Shown: piece by piece, positions 1 through 7,365 of the stretch
How positions within the stretch are numbered: position 1 is the stretch's first letter
Layout: every line of letters starts with the position of its first letter
Notes under the pieces: model-generated
Told to the model about the DNA's origin: nothing
Database searches by the model: none
The model's input: the letters and a program-made list of their open reading frames with translations, nothing else
Program-made: the position numbers and the translations under genes
Assembly (NCBI GenBank): GCA_900552845.1
Contig: USBC01000051.1
Span: forward strand, 1 to 10,738
Source: an uncultured Oscillospiraceae bacterium
GTDB lineage: Bacteria > Bacillota > Clostridia > Oscillospirales > Ruminococcaceae
DNA: 10,738 nucleotides
Direction of reading: 5' to 3'

Positions 1-12
1 GAAAAGAGGCAA

Positions 13-20
13 AAGGAGGA
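13..20 (+). promoter_or_regulatory. Ribosome binding site of the large secreted repeat protein
   Basis: AAGGAGGA lies 8 nt before the ATG at 29. It is a near-perfect anti-SD match and fixes the start of the long gene. The promoter lies outside the window. Confidence 0.85.
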
Positions 21-28
21 ACCAACCT

Positions 29-3000
29 ATGAAGAAACGCCTGCTCAGTGTCCTGCTGGCACTGTGTATGCTGCTCACCATGCTGCCCACCACCGTCTTT
101 GCGGCGGATAGCAGCACGGTGGAAACCAAAGTCAGGGTATGCTATACCGATCTTCCATCTACGGGCGAGGTAAGCTACTGGCTTTATCAGGAGAAAGTAG
201 ACACCAACGGTGACGTCGATTCCACCATCACGCAGACCGGCGCTTCCGCTAACTATTACAATGTCAAGTGGGAGCCGGCTACCTCTACGATCACCCTGAA
301 CAATATCAATGCTTCTAAGGTCGCCGTCAATACAACGGGCGTCTCTTTTATCTATCTGACGCAGGGCGATCTGAACATCAAGCTGCTGGGCGCCAATAAG
401 ATCGGCGACCACGAAGGCGCTAATTTGATTTATGCCATTTACACAACAAATGCAGATGGCACCGTCACCGTTTCCGGCCCCGGCTCGCTGCTTACCCGCG
501 GCGGAGACTATACCAGCAACACCAGCCACTCCGGCACACCGGTTCGTATTGCGGGCAACCTTATCATTCAGGATGGCGCCGACTTTACTACCGTGTGCAA
601 ATACCATATGCCTCAGCAGCATGGTATTTATGTAGGCGGCGATCTTACCATCAAGGATCGTGCGAAGCTCTCAGCGACCCGTACTGAAATTGAACACACC
701 TATACGAGGGAGGAGTGCTATGCCCTCAATCTGGGCGGTGCGCTCACCCTTGAAAATGAAGGCGCCATCGAACTGAAAACCTTTAAGCCGTACAAAGGAA
801 AAAACACCTGGTGGTATGTGGCATGGACCTGCAACAAGGATATCACGCCCGGGTTGGATGACTATATCACCGCACCCAATGGACTGCAGCTCCCCAGCAA
901 GCAGGAAACCGGAATATATCCCAGGAATAATATAGACAATGTTGTCCAGATTTACTATAGCGTAAAGGCGAATGCCGAACCACACACCTATGATCAGGAG
1001 GTAGCAGAGGGGCGCTATCTGGCAACAGCGGCTACCCTTACCAGCCCCGCCACCTACTACCGCAGCTGCAAGTGCGGCGCTTACGAGGAGAATAGAGATA
1101 ACACCTTCTCCTATGGCGATTTGGCTTGCCCTGTTATATTTAACAAAACAAACCCGGAGTGCGATCAGGGCTATGTGCTCAATTCCACGACGAGCCGTCT
1201 GCTTGCCACCACCGATGGCTCCAGGGGCAGCTTCTATTACGATTCCGCTGCGCACACCTTGTATCTTAATAATTTCAATGCCGCGTACTCCGAGGGTACT
1301 CTGTACTTCGGCAACAATGATCTTGGAGATATTCCGTACCCCATCACGGTCAATGTCACCGGCGATTGCTCCATCGCGACCCAATACAGAAGGTATGCCA
1401 TCCATTCTCGGGCGGATCTTATCTTTGAGGGGACCGGTACGCTTACGCTGACCGCATCTGGCACAGATGCTGTGTATTTTTATACCGGTAATGCAGAAAA
1501 GTCAATGACAGTCAATCTTCCCATGACCATCGGCTACACCGGCGACTACAGCTCCGCTGCCATTTACGGTCTTGGGCTTCATCTTACCGTCAATGCCCCC
1601 CTCAAGCTCACCAATAACAGCACCCGCACCTATCAGGTTCTTACAATAAAAGGCGGCTCCATCACCATCGGCGATCCTGAGCTGTATATCAAAGCCGGCG
1701 CCGATGAAGCGTCTGCCAAGAAATACATGGCAAGCGACTTTGAGGGAACCACCGGAACGACCTTTGCCGAAACGGTCAGCAGCTTCGCAGATAATAGGGC
1801 GATCCACTACATCGATATTGGTGTGATCTGCCACCATGTTAATCCCCATAAGTTCGTTTCCGTCGATGAAACGACCCACAATGAGGTTTGCCCCGACTGC
1901 AACGAGGTTCTTGGCGCCGCAAACCATGAATTCGGTTATACTGCTGTGGCAGGTACCAACACCCACAAGCAGGGCTGCACTGTCTGCGGCTACGATAACG
2001 GCGGCGCAACCGAGGAACACAGCTCCACCACCCCCGCCACCTGCACCAAAAAAGCGGTCTGCGAAAAATGCGGCGCGGAGTTTGGTGAGCTTGCTAAACA
2101 CACATTTGTTAATTTGGAAGATGCCAAATATCTGAGATCCGAAGCCACCAACTGCCAGTCCCACAATACCTACTGGAAATCCTGCTCTGTCTGCGGCGCT
2201 TCTGCCGACAAAGCTCTTTCCTATGTTGACTACCTCTATTTCGATGGCAAGACAGTCGGCCCGCACAGCTTCTCCACCACCTATTTGGCAAGCATTGCTG
2301 ACGCCGATAAGCACTATCATGTCTGCACCCTCTGCGATGCCAAGGACGACGGCGAAGCCCATACATGGAATCTCCCTGCCGCCACCGAAGAGACCGCAAA
2401 ATACTGCAAAGTCTGCCAGTATATCGGCGAGAAACAGCAGGCGCATGTCCATCATTACAACCTCGAAGTCGTAGCGGATAAGTACCTCATCTCCGCTGCG
2501 GATTGCACCAATGCAGCCACCTATCATAAATCCTGCCGCTGCGGCGGGTTTGAGGAAAACGGAGCGACCTTCACCGTCGGCGAGCCTCTGGGTCACAACT
2601 ATGTAAAGCGGGAGCAGACCGCTGCCAACCTGCGCAGCAAGGCAGCCGACTGCCAAGAGTATAATACCTACTGGCTCCTCTGCGACCGCTGCAATGCCAG
2701 CGCCAAGGACGATGTCAATGCTCGGGATAAACACTATAACGGCGAGCAGGGCGCCCATGTCGCGGATACGGCAAACTACGCCGCCTCCGAAAGCGAGCAC
2801 TGGAATGTCTGCCTCTATCACAGCGATGTGAAAATGAATGTCACCGCCCATACCTACGATCAAAAGGTCACGGAGGAGAAATATTTTGCTTCCGCCGCCA
2901 CCTGTACCGAGGACGCGACCTATTATCACTCCTGCGTCTGCGGCGCTAAGGGTACCGAGACCTTTGCTGAGGAAAACACCGCGCTGAGTCACGATTTTAC

Positions 3001-4405
3001 CAAGGAAGTAAAGAACAGCGATACCAAGAAATCCACCGCGCAGAACTGCACCGAGCATGACGTTTACTATTACAGCTGCTCCCATGCGGGCTGCACCGCT
3101 GTTTCCAACATCAAGACCTTTGAGGGCGAGATCGGTTCCCATGTTGCCGATGCCAACTATGCCATCGCAGGCGAAAAGCATATAAAGCGCTGCGTCCATC
3201 ACCCCGAAGTTGTCCTGCTGGAGGAGACCCACACCTTTAATCAACAGAATGAGACCGAGCGGAAGGACGCTGCCACCTGCACCGCCGACGCAACCTATTA
3301 CTACACCTGCGTCTGCGGCGCCAAGGGCACCGAGAGCTATACCAAGCACGGCTCTGCCCTCGGACATGACTATACCAAGATGATCGAGACCGACCCCTAT
3401 CTTAAGGAGGCAGCCAACTGCACCGGTCATAACATCTACTGGTATGCCTGCTCCCGCTGCGATGCCAGCGCAAAGGACGCAGCCAACGAAGCCGACCGTG
3501 TTTCCTTCACCGGCAGCCAAACGACCAGCGTGGGCGCTCATGTTCCGGAGACCACCCTCTCCCACGACGGCAATACCCACTGGAACGCCTGCCAGCATCA
3601 CCCCGATGTGAAGCTGAACGAAACAGCACACAGCTTCGACCAACACAATACCGATGCAGCCTATCTGGTAAGACCCGCTACCTGCACTGAAAAGGCAGTG
3701 TATAAGCTCTCCTGCGTCTGCGGCGAGGCTTCTACCGAGACCTTCGAGTATGGCGAAGCGCTGGGTCACAGCTACACCGAAAAGCGTGAGACCGCCGATT
3801 ATGTCAGGGACGAGGCAGCCGACTGCCGGAACCATGCAACCTACTGGTTTGCCTGCTCCCGCTGCGGCGCCAGTGCAAAGGACGCCGCCAATGAAGCCGA
3901 CCGTATCAGCTACACCGGCGAGACCGAAGCGAGCTTCGGTGCCCATGACTACACCGAACTTCCGGCGGAGGAGCTGAGACAGTATGCCGATGAGACCGGA
4001 CACTACCACAAGGTCTGCTCCGACTGCGGAGGCAAGAGCGGTTTTGAGGAGCATAGCTGGAATGTTCCCGCTGCCACAGAACAGACCGATAAGCACTGCA
4101 CCGTCTGCGGTTATGTTGCGGCAGAGCAGCAGGGCCACACCTTCGGCGAGGCTTGGGTAAGCGATGCGGACGGTCACTGGCATGTCTGCACCGGCTGTGG
4201 CGCCCCCTCCGAGAAAGCGCCTCATCAGTACCTCACCGATGAAGATAAGGAATGCAGCATCTGCGGTCGTTCCAAGGTCACAGTAGAGATCTGCATACCG
4301 GAAACGACCCCCGAGGTCAACAACCCCGGTACCGGCGCCGCTGTCACTACCGTAGCGGTACTGCTGGCTCGCATCTCCCGCTTCGTCACCTATTTCCGCC
4401 GTTAA
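29..4405 (+). CDS. Large secreted surface protein: two carbohydrate-binding-like beta domains, CxxC-rich repeats, NPGTG-type tail
   Basis: The 1458-residue product starts with a clear signal peptide: MKKR, a Leu-rich hydrophobic core, and a probable cut near VFA-AD at residues 25-27. Residues ~35-310 and ~367-600 are two beta-rich segments with the pattern 'LYLNNFNA ... ITVNVTGDCSI ... LIFEGTGTLTLTA'. This resembles the Cthe_2159-type carbohydrate-binding beta-helix proteins common in gut Clostridia. A Cys-rich module at ~317-365 sits between them. Residues ~600-1425 are Cys-rich repeats with many CxxC pairs (CPDC, CTVC, CEKC, CSRC, CVCG) and conserved His, Tyr and Trp. The C-terminus has NPGTG at 1432-1436, a short hydrophobic stretch and a final RR, like a degenerate sortase signal. 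It is probably exported and surface-attached, perhaps binding glycans or metal, but the function is inference only. It is a single-gene unit followed by a terminator. Confidence 0.85.
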   Translation: MKKRLLSVLLALCMLLTMLPTTVFAADSSTVETKVRVCYTDLPSTGEVSYWLYQEKVDTNGDVDSTITQTGASANYYNVKWEPATSTITLNNINASKVAVNTTGVSFIYLTQGDLNIKLLGANKIGDHEGANLIYAIYTTNADGTVTVSGPGSLLTRGGDYTSNTSHSGTPVRIAGNLIIQDGADFTTVCKYHMPQQHGIYVGGDLTIKDRAKLSATRTEIEHTYTREECYALNLGGALTLENEGAIELKTFKPYKGKNTWWYVAWTCNKDITPGLDDYITAPNGLQLPSKQETGIYPRNNIDNVVQIYYSVKANAEPHTYDQEVAEGRYLATAATLTSPATYYRSCKCGAYEENRDNTFSYGDLACPVIFNKTNPECDQGYVLNSTTSRLLATTDGSRGSFYYDSAAHTLYLNNFNAAYSEGTLYFGNNDLGDIPYPITVNVTGDCSIATQYRRYAIHSRADLIFEGTGTLTLTASGTDAVYFYTGNAEKSMTVNLPMTIGYTGDYSSAAIYGLGLHLTVNAPLKLTNNSTRTYQVLTIKGGSITIGDPELYIKAGADEASAKKYMASDFEGTTGTTFAETVSSFADNRAIHYIDIGVICHHVNPHKFVSVDETTHNEVCPDCNEVLGAANHEFGYTAVAGTNTHKQGCTVCGYDNGGATEEHSSTTPATCTKKAVCEKCGAEFGELAKHTFVNLEDAKYLRSEATNCQSHNTYWKSCSVCGASADKALSYVDYLYFDGKTVGPHSFSTTYLASIADADKHYHVCTLCDAKDDGEAHTWNLPAATEETAKYCKVCQYIGEKQQAHVHHYNLEVVADKYLISAADCTNAATYHKSCRCGGFEENGATFTVGEPLGHNYVKREQTAANLRSKAADCQEYNTYWLLCDRCNASAKDDVNARDKHYNGEQGAHVADTANYAASESEHWNVCLYHSDVKMNVTAHTYDQKVTEEKYFASAATCTEDATYYHSCVCGAKGTETFAEENTALSHDFTKEVKNSDTKKSTAQNCTEHDVYYYSCSHAGCTAVSNIKTFEGEIGSHVADANYAIAGEKHIKRCVHHPEVVLLEETHTFNQQNETERKDAATCTADATYYYTCVCGAKGTESYTKHGSALGHDYTKMIETDPYLKEAANCTGHNIYWYACSRCDASAKDAANEADRVSFTGSQTTSVGAHVPETTLSHDGNTHWNACQHHPDVKLNETAHSFDQHNTDAAYLVRPATCTEKAVYKLSCVCGEASTETFEYGEALGHSYTEKRETADYVRDEAADCRNHATYWFACSRCGASAKDAANEADRISYTGETEASFGAHDYTELPAEELRQYADETGHYHKVCSDCGGKSGFEEHSWNVPAATEQTDKHCTVCGYVAAEQQGHTFGEAWVSDADGHWHVCTGCGAPSEKAPHQYLTDEDKECSICGRSKVTVEICIPETTPEVNNPGTGAAVTTVAVLLARISRFVTYFRR
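974..1120 (+). repeat. Isolated Cys-rich module between the two beta domains
   Basis: Residues ~316-364 match the 'HTYDQ...Y...AATCT..ATYY.SC.CGA' module that recurs in the C-terminal array; compare residues near 2850-2950 nt and 3230-3320 nt. Here the first Cys is Leu (ATLTSPATYY), while the later CKCG pair is kept. It is a single displaced copy, separated from the main array by the second beta domain. Confidence 0.65.
2099..4132 (+). repeat. Five-copy Cys-rich protein repeat array
   Basis: Diverged repeats start at 2099, 2591, 2987, 3362 and 3764, each opening with H-[TNDS]-[FY] (GHNY, SHDF, GHDY, GHSY). The last four starts are spaced 396, 375 and 402 nt apart, about 130 residues. Each unit has a B module (AA[DN]C..H..YW..CSRC.ASAKD), and the three middle units have a C module (GAHV...HWN.C..HPDVKLN) and an A module (ATCT..ATYY.SCVCGA). 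The first and last units instead carry a different module (HYH.C..C...H.WN.PAATE.T.K.C.VC.Y), as if capping the array. The repeats are similar in protein but clearly diverged in DNA, so this is an old duplication. Confidence 0.8.
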
Positions 4406-4432
4406 CAACCGCATAAATCTGATCTTAATACC

Positions 4433-4467
4433 GCAGGGCAGAGGAATTTTTCCTCCGCCCTGCTTTT
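4433..4467 (+). terminator. Rho-independent terminator of the secreted repeat protein gene
   Basis: GCAGGGC-A-GAGGAA (4433-4446) pairs with TTCCTC-C-GCCCTGC (4450-4463) across a TTT loop, with one A-C mismatch, and is followed by TTTT. It lies 28 nt after the stop codon. Confidence 0.85.
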
Positions 4468-4470
4468 CTA

Positions 4471-4499
4471 TTGACAAATGTTTTTTGAGGTGATATAAC
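4471..4499 (+). promoter_or_regulatory. Sigma-A promoter of cysK, with extended -10
   Basis: A perfect -35 TTGACA (4471-4476), a 17-nt spacer and -10 TATAAC (4494-4499), preceded by TG at 4491-4492 in the extended -10 position. Transcription should begin near 4506, leaving a leader of about 45 nt. Two TGTACC direct repeats (4500-4505 and 4515-4520) overlap the start region. No T-box or other riboswitch fits in so short a leader. Confidence 0.85.
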
Positions 4500-4552
4500 T
4501 GTACCAAGCTAAAGTGTACCGAAAAGGTATTATTCTAAAGGGAGGTTATATT

Positions 4553-5485
4553 ATGGCTCATATTTATACTTCTGCGGCTCAGCTCATCGGGCACACTCCG
4601 CTGCTGGAACTGACACATCTCGAAAAAGAATACGGATTGAAGACCCGCCTTCTTGCCAAACTGGAGTATTTTAATCCGGCAGGCTCTGTCAAAGATCGTG
4701 TTGCTCTTGCCATGATCGAGGATGCCGAGCAAAAGGGTGCTCTTACCCCTCAGTCGGTCATCATTGAGCCGACCTCCGGCAATACCGGCATCGGTCTGGC
4801 TTCTGTGGCGGCGGCACGGGGCTATCGCATTATTATCGTCATGCCGGATAGCATGAGTGTGGAGCGCCGCCAGCTGATGAAAGCCTATGGCGCAGAGCTG
4901 GTGCTTACCCCCGGCGCTCAGGGCATGAAAGGCGCTATCGCCAAAGCCGAGGAACTGGCAAAGGAGATCCCTCACAGCTTTATTCCCGGGCAGTTTGTCA
5001 ATGAGGCAAATCCCCGCGCCCACTATGCTGCCACAGGACCCGAAATCTGGGAGGATACCGATGGTGAGGTAGATGCTTTCGTGGCAGGTGTCGGCACCGG
5101 CGGCACTATTACCGGCGTCGGTCGTTATCTCAAGGAGAAGAATCCCGCAGTCAGGATAGTTGCCGTCGAACCCAAGACCTCTGCAGTGCTTTCCACCGGC
5201 GTTGCCGGTTCGCACAAAATTCAGGGCATCGGTGCCGGCTTTGTCCCCGCCGTATTGGATACCGGGATTTATGATGAGATCATTCCGGTTGCCGATGAGG
5301 ACGCCTTTGCTGCCGGCAGACGCATCGGTCAAAGCGAAGGCGTGCTGGTCGGTATCTCCTCCGGCGCAGCGGTTCATGCGGCTTTACAGCTTGCCCGCCG
5401 TCCGGAGTTCGAGGGAAAAACCATTGTAGTGCTGCTGCCCGATACCGGCGACCGCTACCTTTCCAGCCCCATGTTTGCCGAATAA
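4553..5485 (+). CDS. cysK: Cysteine synthase A (O-acetylserine sulfhydrylase)
   Basis: PLP-dependent enzyme that makes L-cysteine from O-acetylserine and sulfide in the cytoplasm. With the start at ATG 4553 (GGGAGG at 4540-4545) it is 310 residues, normal for CysK. An in-frame GTG at 4514 is less likely because the RBS lies inside that extension. Visible motifs are the PLP-lysine in NPAGSVKDR (Lys47), the substrate loop TSGNTG at 74-79, the cofactor-phosphate loop GTGGT at 181-185 and the GISSG segment near 267-271. All key residues are intact. No serine acetyltransferase gene (cysE) is adjacent. It has its own promoter and terminator, so it is a single-gene unit. Cystathionine beta-synthase-like activity cannot be excluded from sequence alone, but the length and motifs favour CysK. 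Confidence 0.92.
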   Translation: MAHIYTSAAQLIGHTPLLELTHLEKEYGLKTRLLAKLEYFNPAGSVKDRVALAMIEDAEQKGALTPQSVIIEPTSGNTGIGLASVAAARGYRIIIVMPDSMSVERRQLMKAYGAELVLTPGAQGMKGAIAKAEELAKEIPHSFIPGQFVNEANPRAHYAATGPEIWEDTDGEVDAFVAGVGTGGTITGVGRYLKEKNPAVRIVAVEPKTSAVLSTGVAGSHKIQGIGAGFVPAVLDTGIYDEIIPVADEDAFAAGRRIGQSEGVLVGISSGAAVHAALQLARRPEFEGKTIVVLLPDTGDRYLSSPMFAE

Positions 5486-5499
5486 AACATCGTGAAGTA

Positions 5500-5532
5500 C
5501 TGCCTCAAGGTCTGCCCTTGGGGCAGCTTTTT
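5500..5532 (+). terminator. Rho-independent terminator of cysK
   Basis: CTGCCTCAAGG (5500-5510) pairs with CCTTGGGGCAG (5516-5526): an 11-bp stem with one G-U pair and a 5-nt loop, then CTTTTTA. It lies 14 nt after the cysK stop. Confidence 0.9.
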
Positions 5533-5589
5533 ATCCTTTTACTGCTTAGGGAAAAGGGGAAACCTTGCCTTTTCTTTGTCACAAAAACC

Positions 5590-5598
5590 TGCTATAAT
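5590..5598 (+). promoter_or_regulatory. Extended -10 promoter of the RNA methyltransferase gene
   Basis: TGCTATAAT is a perfect extended -10 element (TG-N-TATAAT). No good -35 is seen at 16-18 nt upstream, where there is only T-rich sequence, as is usual for extended -10 promoters. The expected start near 5605 leaves a leader of about 30 nt. Confidence 0.75.
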
Positions 5599-5634
5599 GG
5601 GGAACAGAATGCAGGAAAGGGGAGCTGTATTACC

Positions 5635-6447
5635 ATGCCGCCCATCATCGAGATCACCGATCTTTCCCAGCCGGAGCTGGATCTTTTTTGCCGTTTGACC
5701 GAGGCGCAGCTTCGCAACAGACTGGAGCCGGAAAAGGGTATTTTCATTGCAGAAAGCCCCACGGTCATCGGCTTGGCACTGGCTGCCGGCTGCCAGCCGC
5801 TGGCACTTCTCACCGAGCGGAAGTTCATTGAAGGTAAGGCGGCGGCAGTCATTGCCCGCTGCGGAGAGATTCCTGTTTACACCGGAGAAAGGGAAGTCCT
5901 ATCCGGGTTGACCGGCTATGCGCTGACCCGCGGAGTGCTGTGCGCCATGCGCCGTCCGGCACCTTTGGATTGTGCCGCGCTTTGTGCCGGCGCCCGCCGG
6001 GTGGCGGTGCTGGAAAATGTAGTGGACTCCACTAATGTCGGGGCGATCATTCGATCTGCGGCGGCGCTTGGAATTGATGCCGTTCTGCTTACCCCGACCT
6101 GCTGTGACCCGTTGAACCGTCGGGCGGTCAGGGTCAGCATGGGGACAGTATTTCAGATCCCGTGGGCATATCTGGATAGCAGCGCAGACTATCTGCCCCA
6201 GCTGAAAGCAATGGGCTTCCGAACAGCGGCGATGGCACTGCGGGAGGATTCCGTTCCCATCAATGACAAAAATCTTGCGGCGGAAAAAAAGCTGGCGATC
6301 ATTCTGGGCACCGAGGGAACGGGGCTTACCTCTTATACCATCGAAAACTGCGATTATACGGTACGAATTCCCATGCAGCACGGCGTGGATTCACTGAATG
6401 TGGCTGCCGCCAGCGCCGTGGCATTCTGGGAGCTGCGTGTAAAGTAG
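5635..6447 (+). CDS. SpoU/TrmH-family RNA 2'-O-methyltransferase
   Basis: Transfers a methyl group from S-adenosylmethionine to a ribose 2'-OH in rRNA or tRNA. The exact target cannot be read from sequence. With ATG 5635 (AGGAAAGGGGAG about 10 nt upstream) it has 270 residues. The N-terminal ~110 residues form an L7Ae-like RNA-binding domain (LRNRLEPEKGIFIAESP, 25-42). The SPOUT knot domain carries motif 1 NVGAIIR (134-140, Asn and catalytic-type Arg), motif 2 ILGTEGTGL (223-231) and motif 3 IPM...SLNVAAA (245-258), all complete. A longer frame from ATG 5518 would overlap the cysK terminator and both promoter elements, so it is rejected. It is a single-gene unit between cysK and a convergent membrane-protein gene. 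Confidence 0.9.
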   Translation: MPPIIEITDLSQPELDLFCRLTEAQLRNRLEPEKGIFIAESPTVIGLALAAGCQPLALLTERKFIEGKAAAVIARCGEIPVYTGEREVLSGLTGYALTRGVLCAMRRPAPLDCAALCAGARRVAVLENVVDSTNVGAIIRSAAALGIDAVLLTPTCCDPLNRRAVRVSMGTVFQIPWAYLDSSADYLPQLKAMGFRTAAMALREDSVPINDKNLAAEKKLAIILGTEGTGLTSYTIENCDYTVRIPMQHGVDSLNVAAASAVAFWELRVK

Positions 6448-6503
6448 CAAAGTCGGTCTTGCCCATCTGTTCGAAAGGGGACGAATCTGCATAAAACAAA
6501 AAT

Positions 6504-6536
6504 AAGGGGAAGCCCTCTCTTGCAGGGGTTCCCCTT
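6504..6536. terminator. Hairpin terminator, mainly serving the minus-strand TVP38 gene
   Basis: AAGGGGAAGCCCT (6504-6516) pairs with AGGGGTTCCCCTT (6524-6536): 12 of 13 pairs, with a G-G mismatch and a 7-nt loop. Read on the minus strand it is followed by ATTTTTGTTTT, a good T-tract. On the plus strand only TTTT follows. Confidence 0.75.
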
Positions 6537-6545
6537 TTCGTAAAG

Positions 6546-6565
6546 TGATCCGCCGGATCATTTTT
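6546..6565 (+). terminator. Short plus-strand terminator after the RNA methyltransferase gene
   Basis: TGATCC-GCC-GGATCA (6546-6560) is a perfect 6-bp stem followed by TTTTT. It ends over the stop codon of the convergent gene and probably finishes plus-strand transcripts that pass the first hairpin. Confidence 0.55.
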
Positions 6566-7241
6566 ATGCTTTCGTCTTCTGCGCCTTTTGCCATAGCAGA
6601 TAGCCCAAAAGCGAGATCGCCGAAACACCGGCGGTGATGCCGAGGGCGACCCAAAAGGCAGGCGAACCGACCTGCGAGACGCTGGCGCCCAGCAGGGTGG
6701 CGGCAAGCAGACTGGGCAAACCGCCCAGCAGCCCGCCCAGCAAAATGGTGGGGTAGGGCGCCTGAACGGAGCCGAAATACATACTGACCACATCGCCGGG
6801 CAGCAGATAGATGACCCGCAGGAAAAACGAAAGAAACAGGTAATGCCCCTCTTGATTTTTTATCAGACCGTCTATTTGGGGATAGCGGACAAGCAGGCGG
6901 GCGGCAAGTCCGCTGCCCGAAAAGCGGCCGATCCCGTAGGGAATGGATAGCACGATGGCAAGCCCCAGAATATTTACCGCCAATGCAGTTGCCGGAACAA
7001 AAAGATGCCCTGCCGCAATTTGCAGTACAATAATGGGGAAAGCGACGCTCAGGCTCTTGGCAGCGTAAACCAGCAGCAGAAAGACGACGGCAAGCCATGT
7101 GTTGTCCGGCGCATAGTTCAGGATATCCTCCACCGTTATCCCGCCCCGAATGATAAAAAAAGCCACCATGGCAAGGCACAGCACCAGCGGCAGAAGGCGC
7201 AGCGGGTGCAGGTCGTGCAGCTTTTTTGTATGATTCGACAT
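6564..7241 (-). CDS. TVP38/TMEM64 (DedA superfamily, VTT domain) integral membrane protein
   Basis: A 225-residue polytopic membrane protein with hydrophobic segments near residues 15-31, 48-75, 80-103, 135-158, 165-187 and 196-217. The VTT-domain signature is visible: SIPYGIGRFSG (99-109) and a central FFLRVIYLLPGDVVS (139-153), matching the family's 'R-x-P..PGD..S' re-entrant segment. Related proteins have been tied to lipid scrambling or transport and membrane homeostasis, but bacterial TVP38 substrates are mostly unknown. ATG 7241 is chosen because AGGAG lies 9 nt upstream; the frame stays open farther upstream but runs antisense into the regulator gene. It is divergent from a TetR gene, which may control it. 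I could not find a convincing promoter for it. Confidence 0.87.
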   Translation of the reverse strand: MSNHTKKLHDLHPLRLLPLVLCLAMVAFFIIRGGITVEDILNYAPDNTWLAVVFLLLVYAAKSLSVAFPIIVLQIAAGHLFVPATALAVNILGLAIVLSIPYGIGRFSGSGLAARLLVRYPQIDGLIKNQEGHYLFLSFFLRVIYLLPGDVVSMYFGSVQAPYPTILLGGLLGGLPSLLAATLLGASVSQVGSPAFWVALGITAGVSAISLLGYLLWQKAQKTKA

Positions 7242-7277
7242 TGAGAAATCACTCCTATGGTAAAATAGGGAGAAATG

Positions 7278-7330
7278 GGACATTTTATGGGGATTGTCCA
7301 AAATATTTCGGGAGAGGGGTTTTATTTTGG
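7278..7330. promoter_or_regulatory. Divergent intergenic region with two inverted repeats (candidate operator)
   Basis: Two inverted repeats are present. GGACA (7278-7282) pairs with TGTCC (7295-7299) over 12 nt. CCAAAATA (7298-7305) pairs with TATTTTGG (7323-7330) over 17 nt and is a perfect 8-bp match. They sit between the TVP38 gene and the TetR gene, where a TetR-type dimer would bind. The operator role is inference. Confidence 0.4.
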
Positions 7331-7365
7331 CGTGGGAATATGATAAGATATCTGCATGAACGGAG

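Noticed and set aside
1502..4507. A 1001-codon open frame antisense to the Cys-rich repeat region
   Set aside because: It has no ribosome binding site, gives a low-complexity Gly/Ala/Val/Ile protein, and exists because codon bias in the sense gene keeps stops out of this antisense frame. The sense gene has a signal peptide, an RBS and clear repeats.
4514..4552. GTG start 13 codons upstream of cysK
   Set aside because: GTG 4514 lacks a ribosome binding site, and the real site (4540-4545) lies inside this extension; ATG 4553 gives the standard CysK N-terminus.
5518..5634. N-terminal extension of the RNA methyltransferase to ATG 5518
   Set aside because: It would begin inside the cysK terminator and span the extended -10 promoter; ATG 5635 has a ribosome binding site and gives the normal family length.
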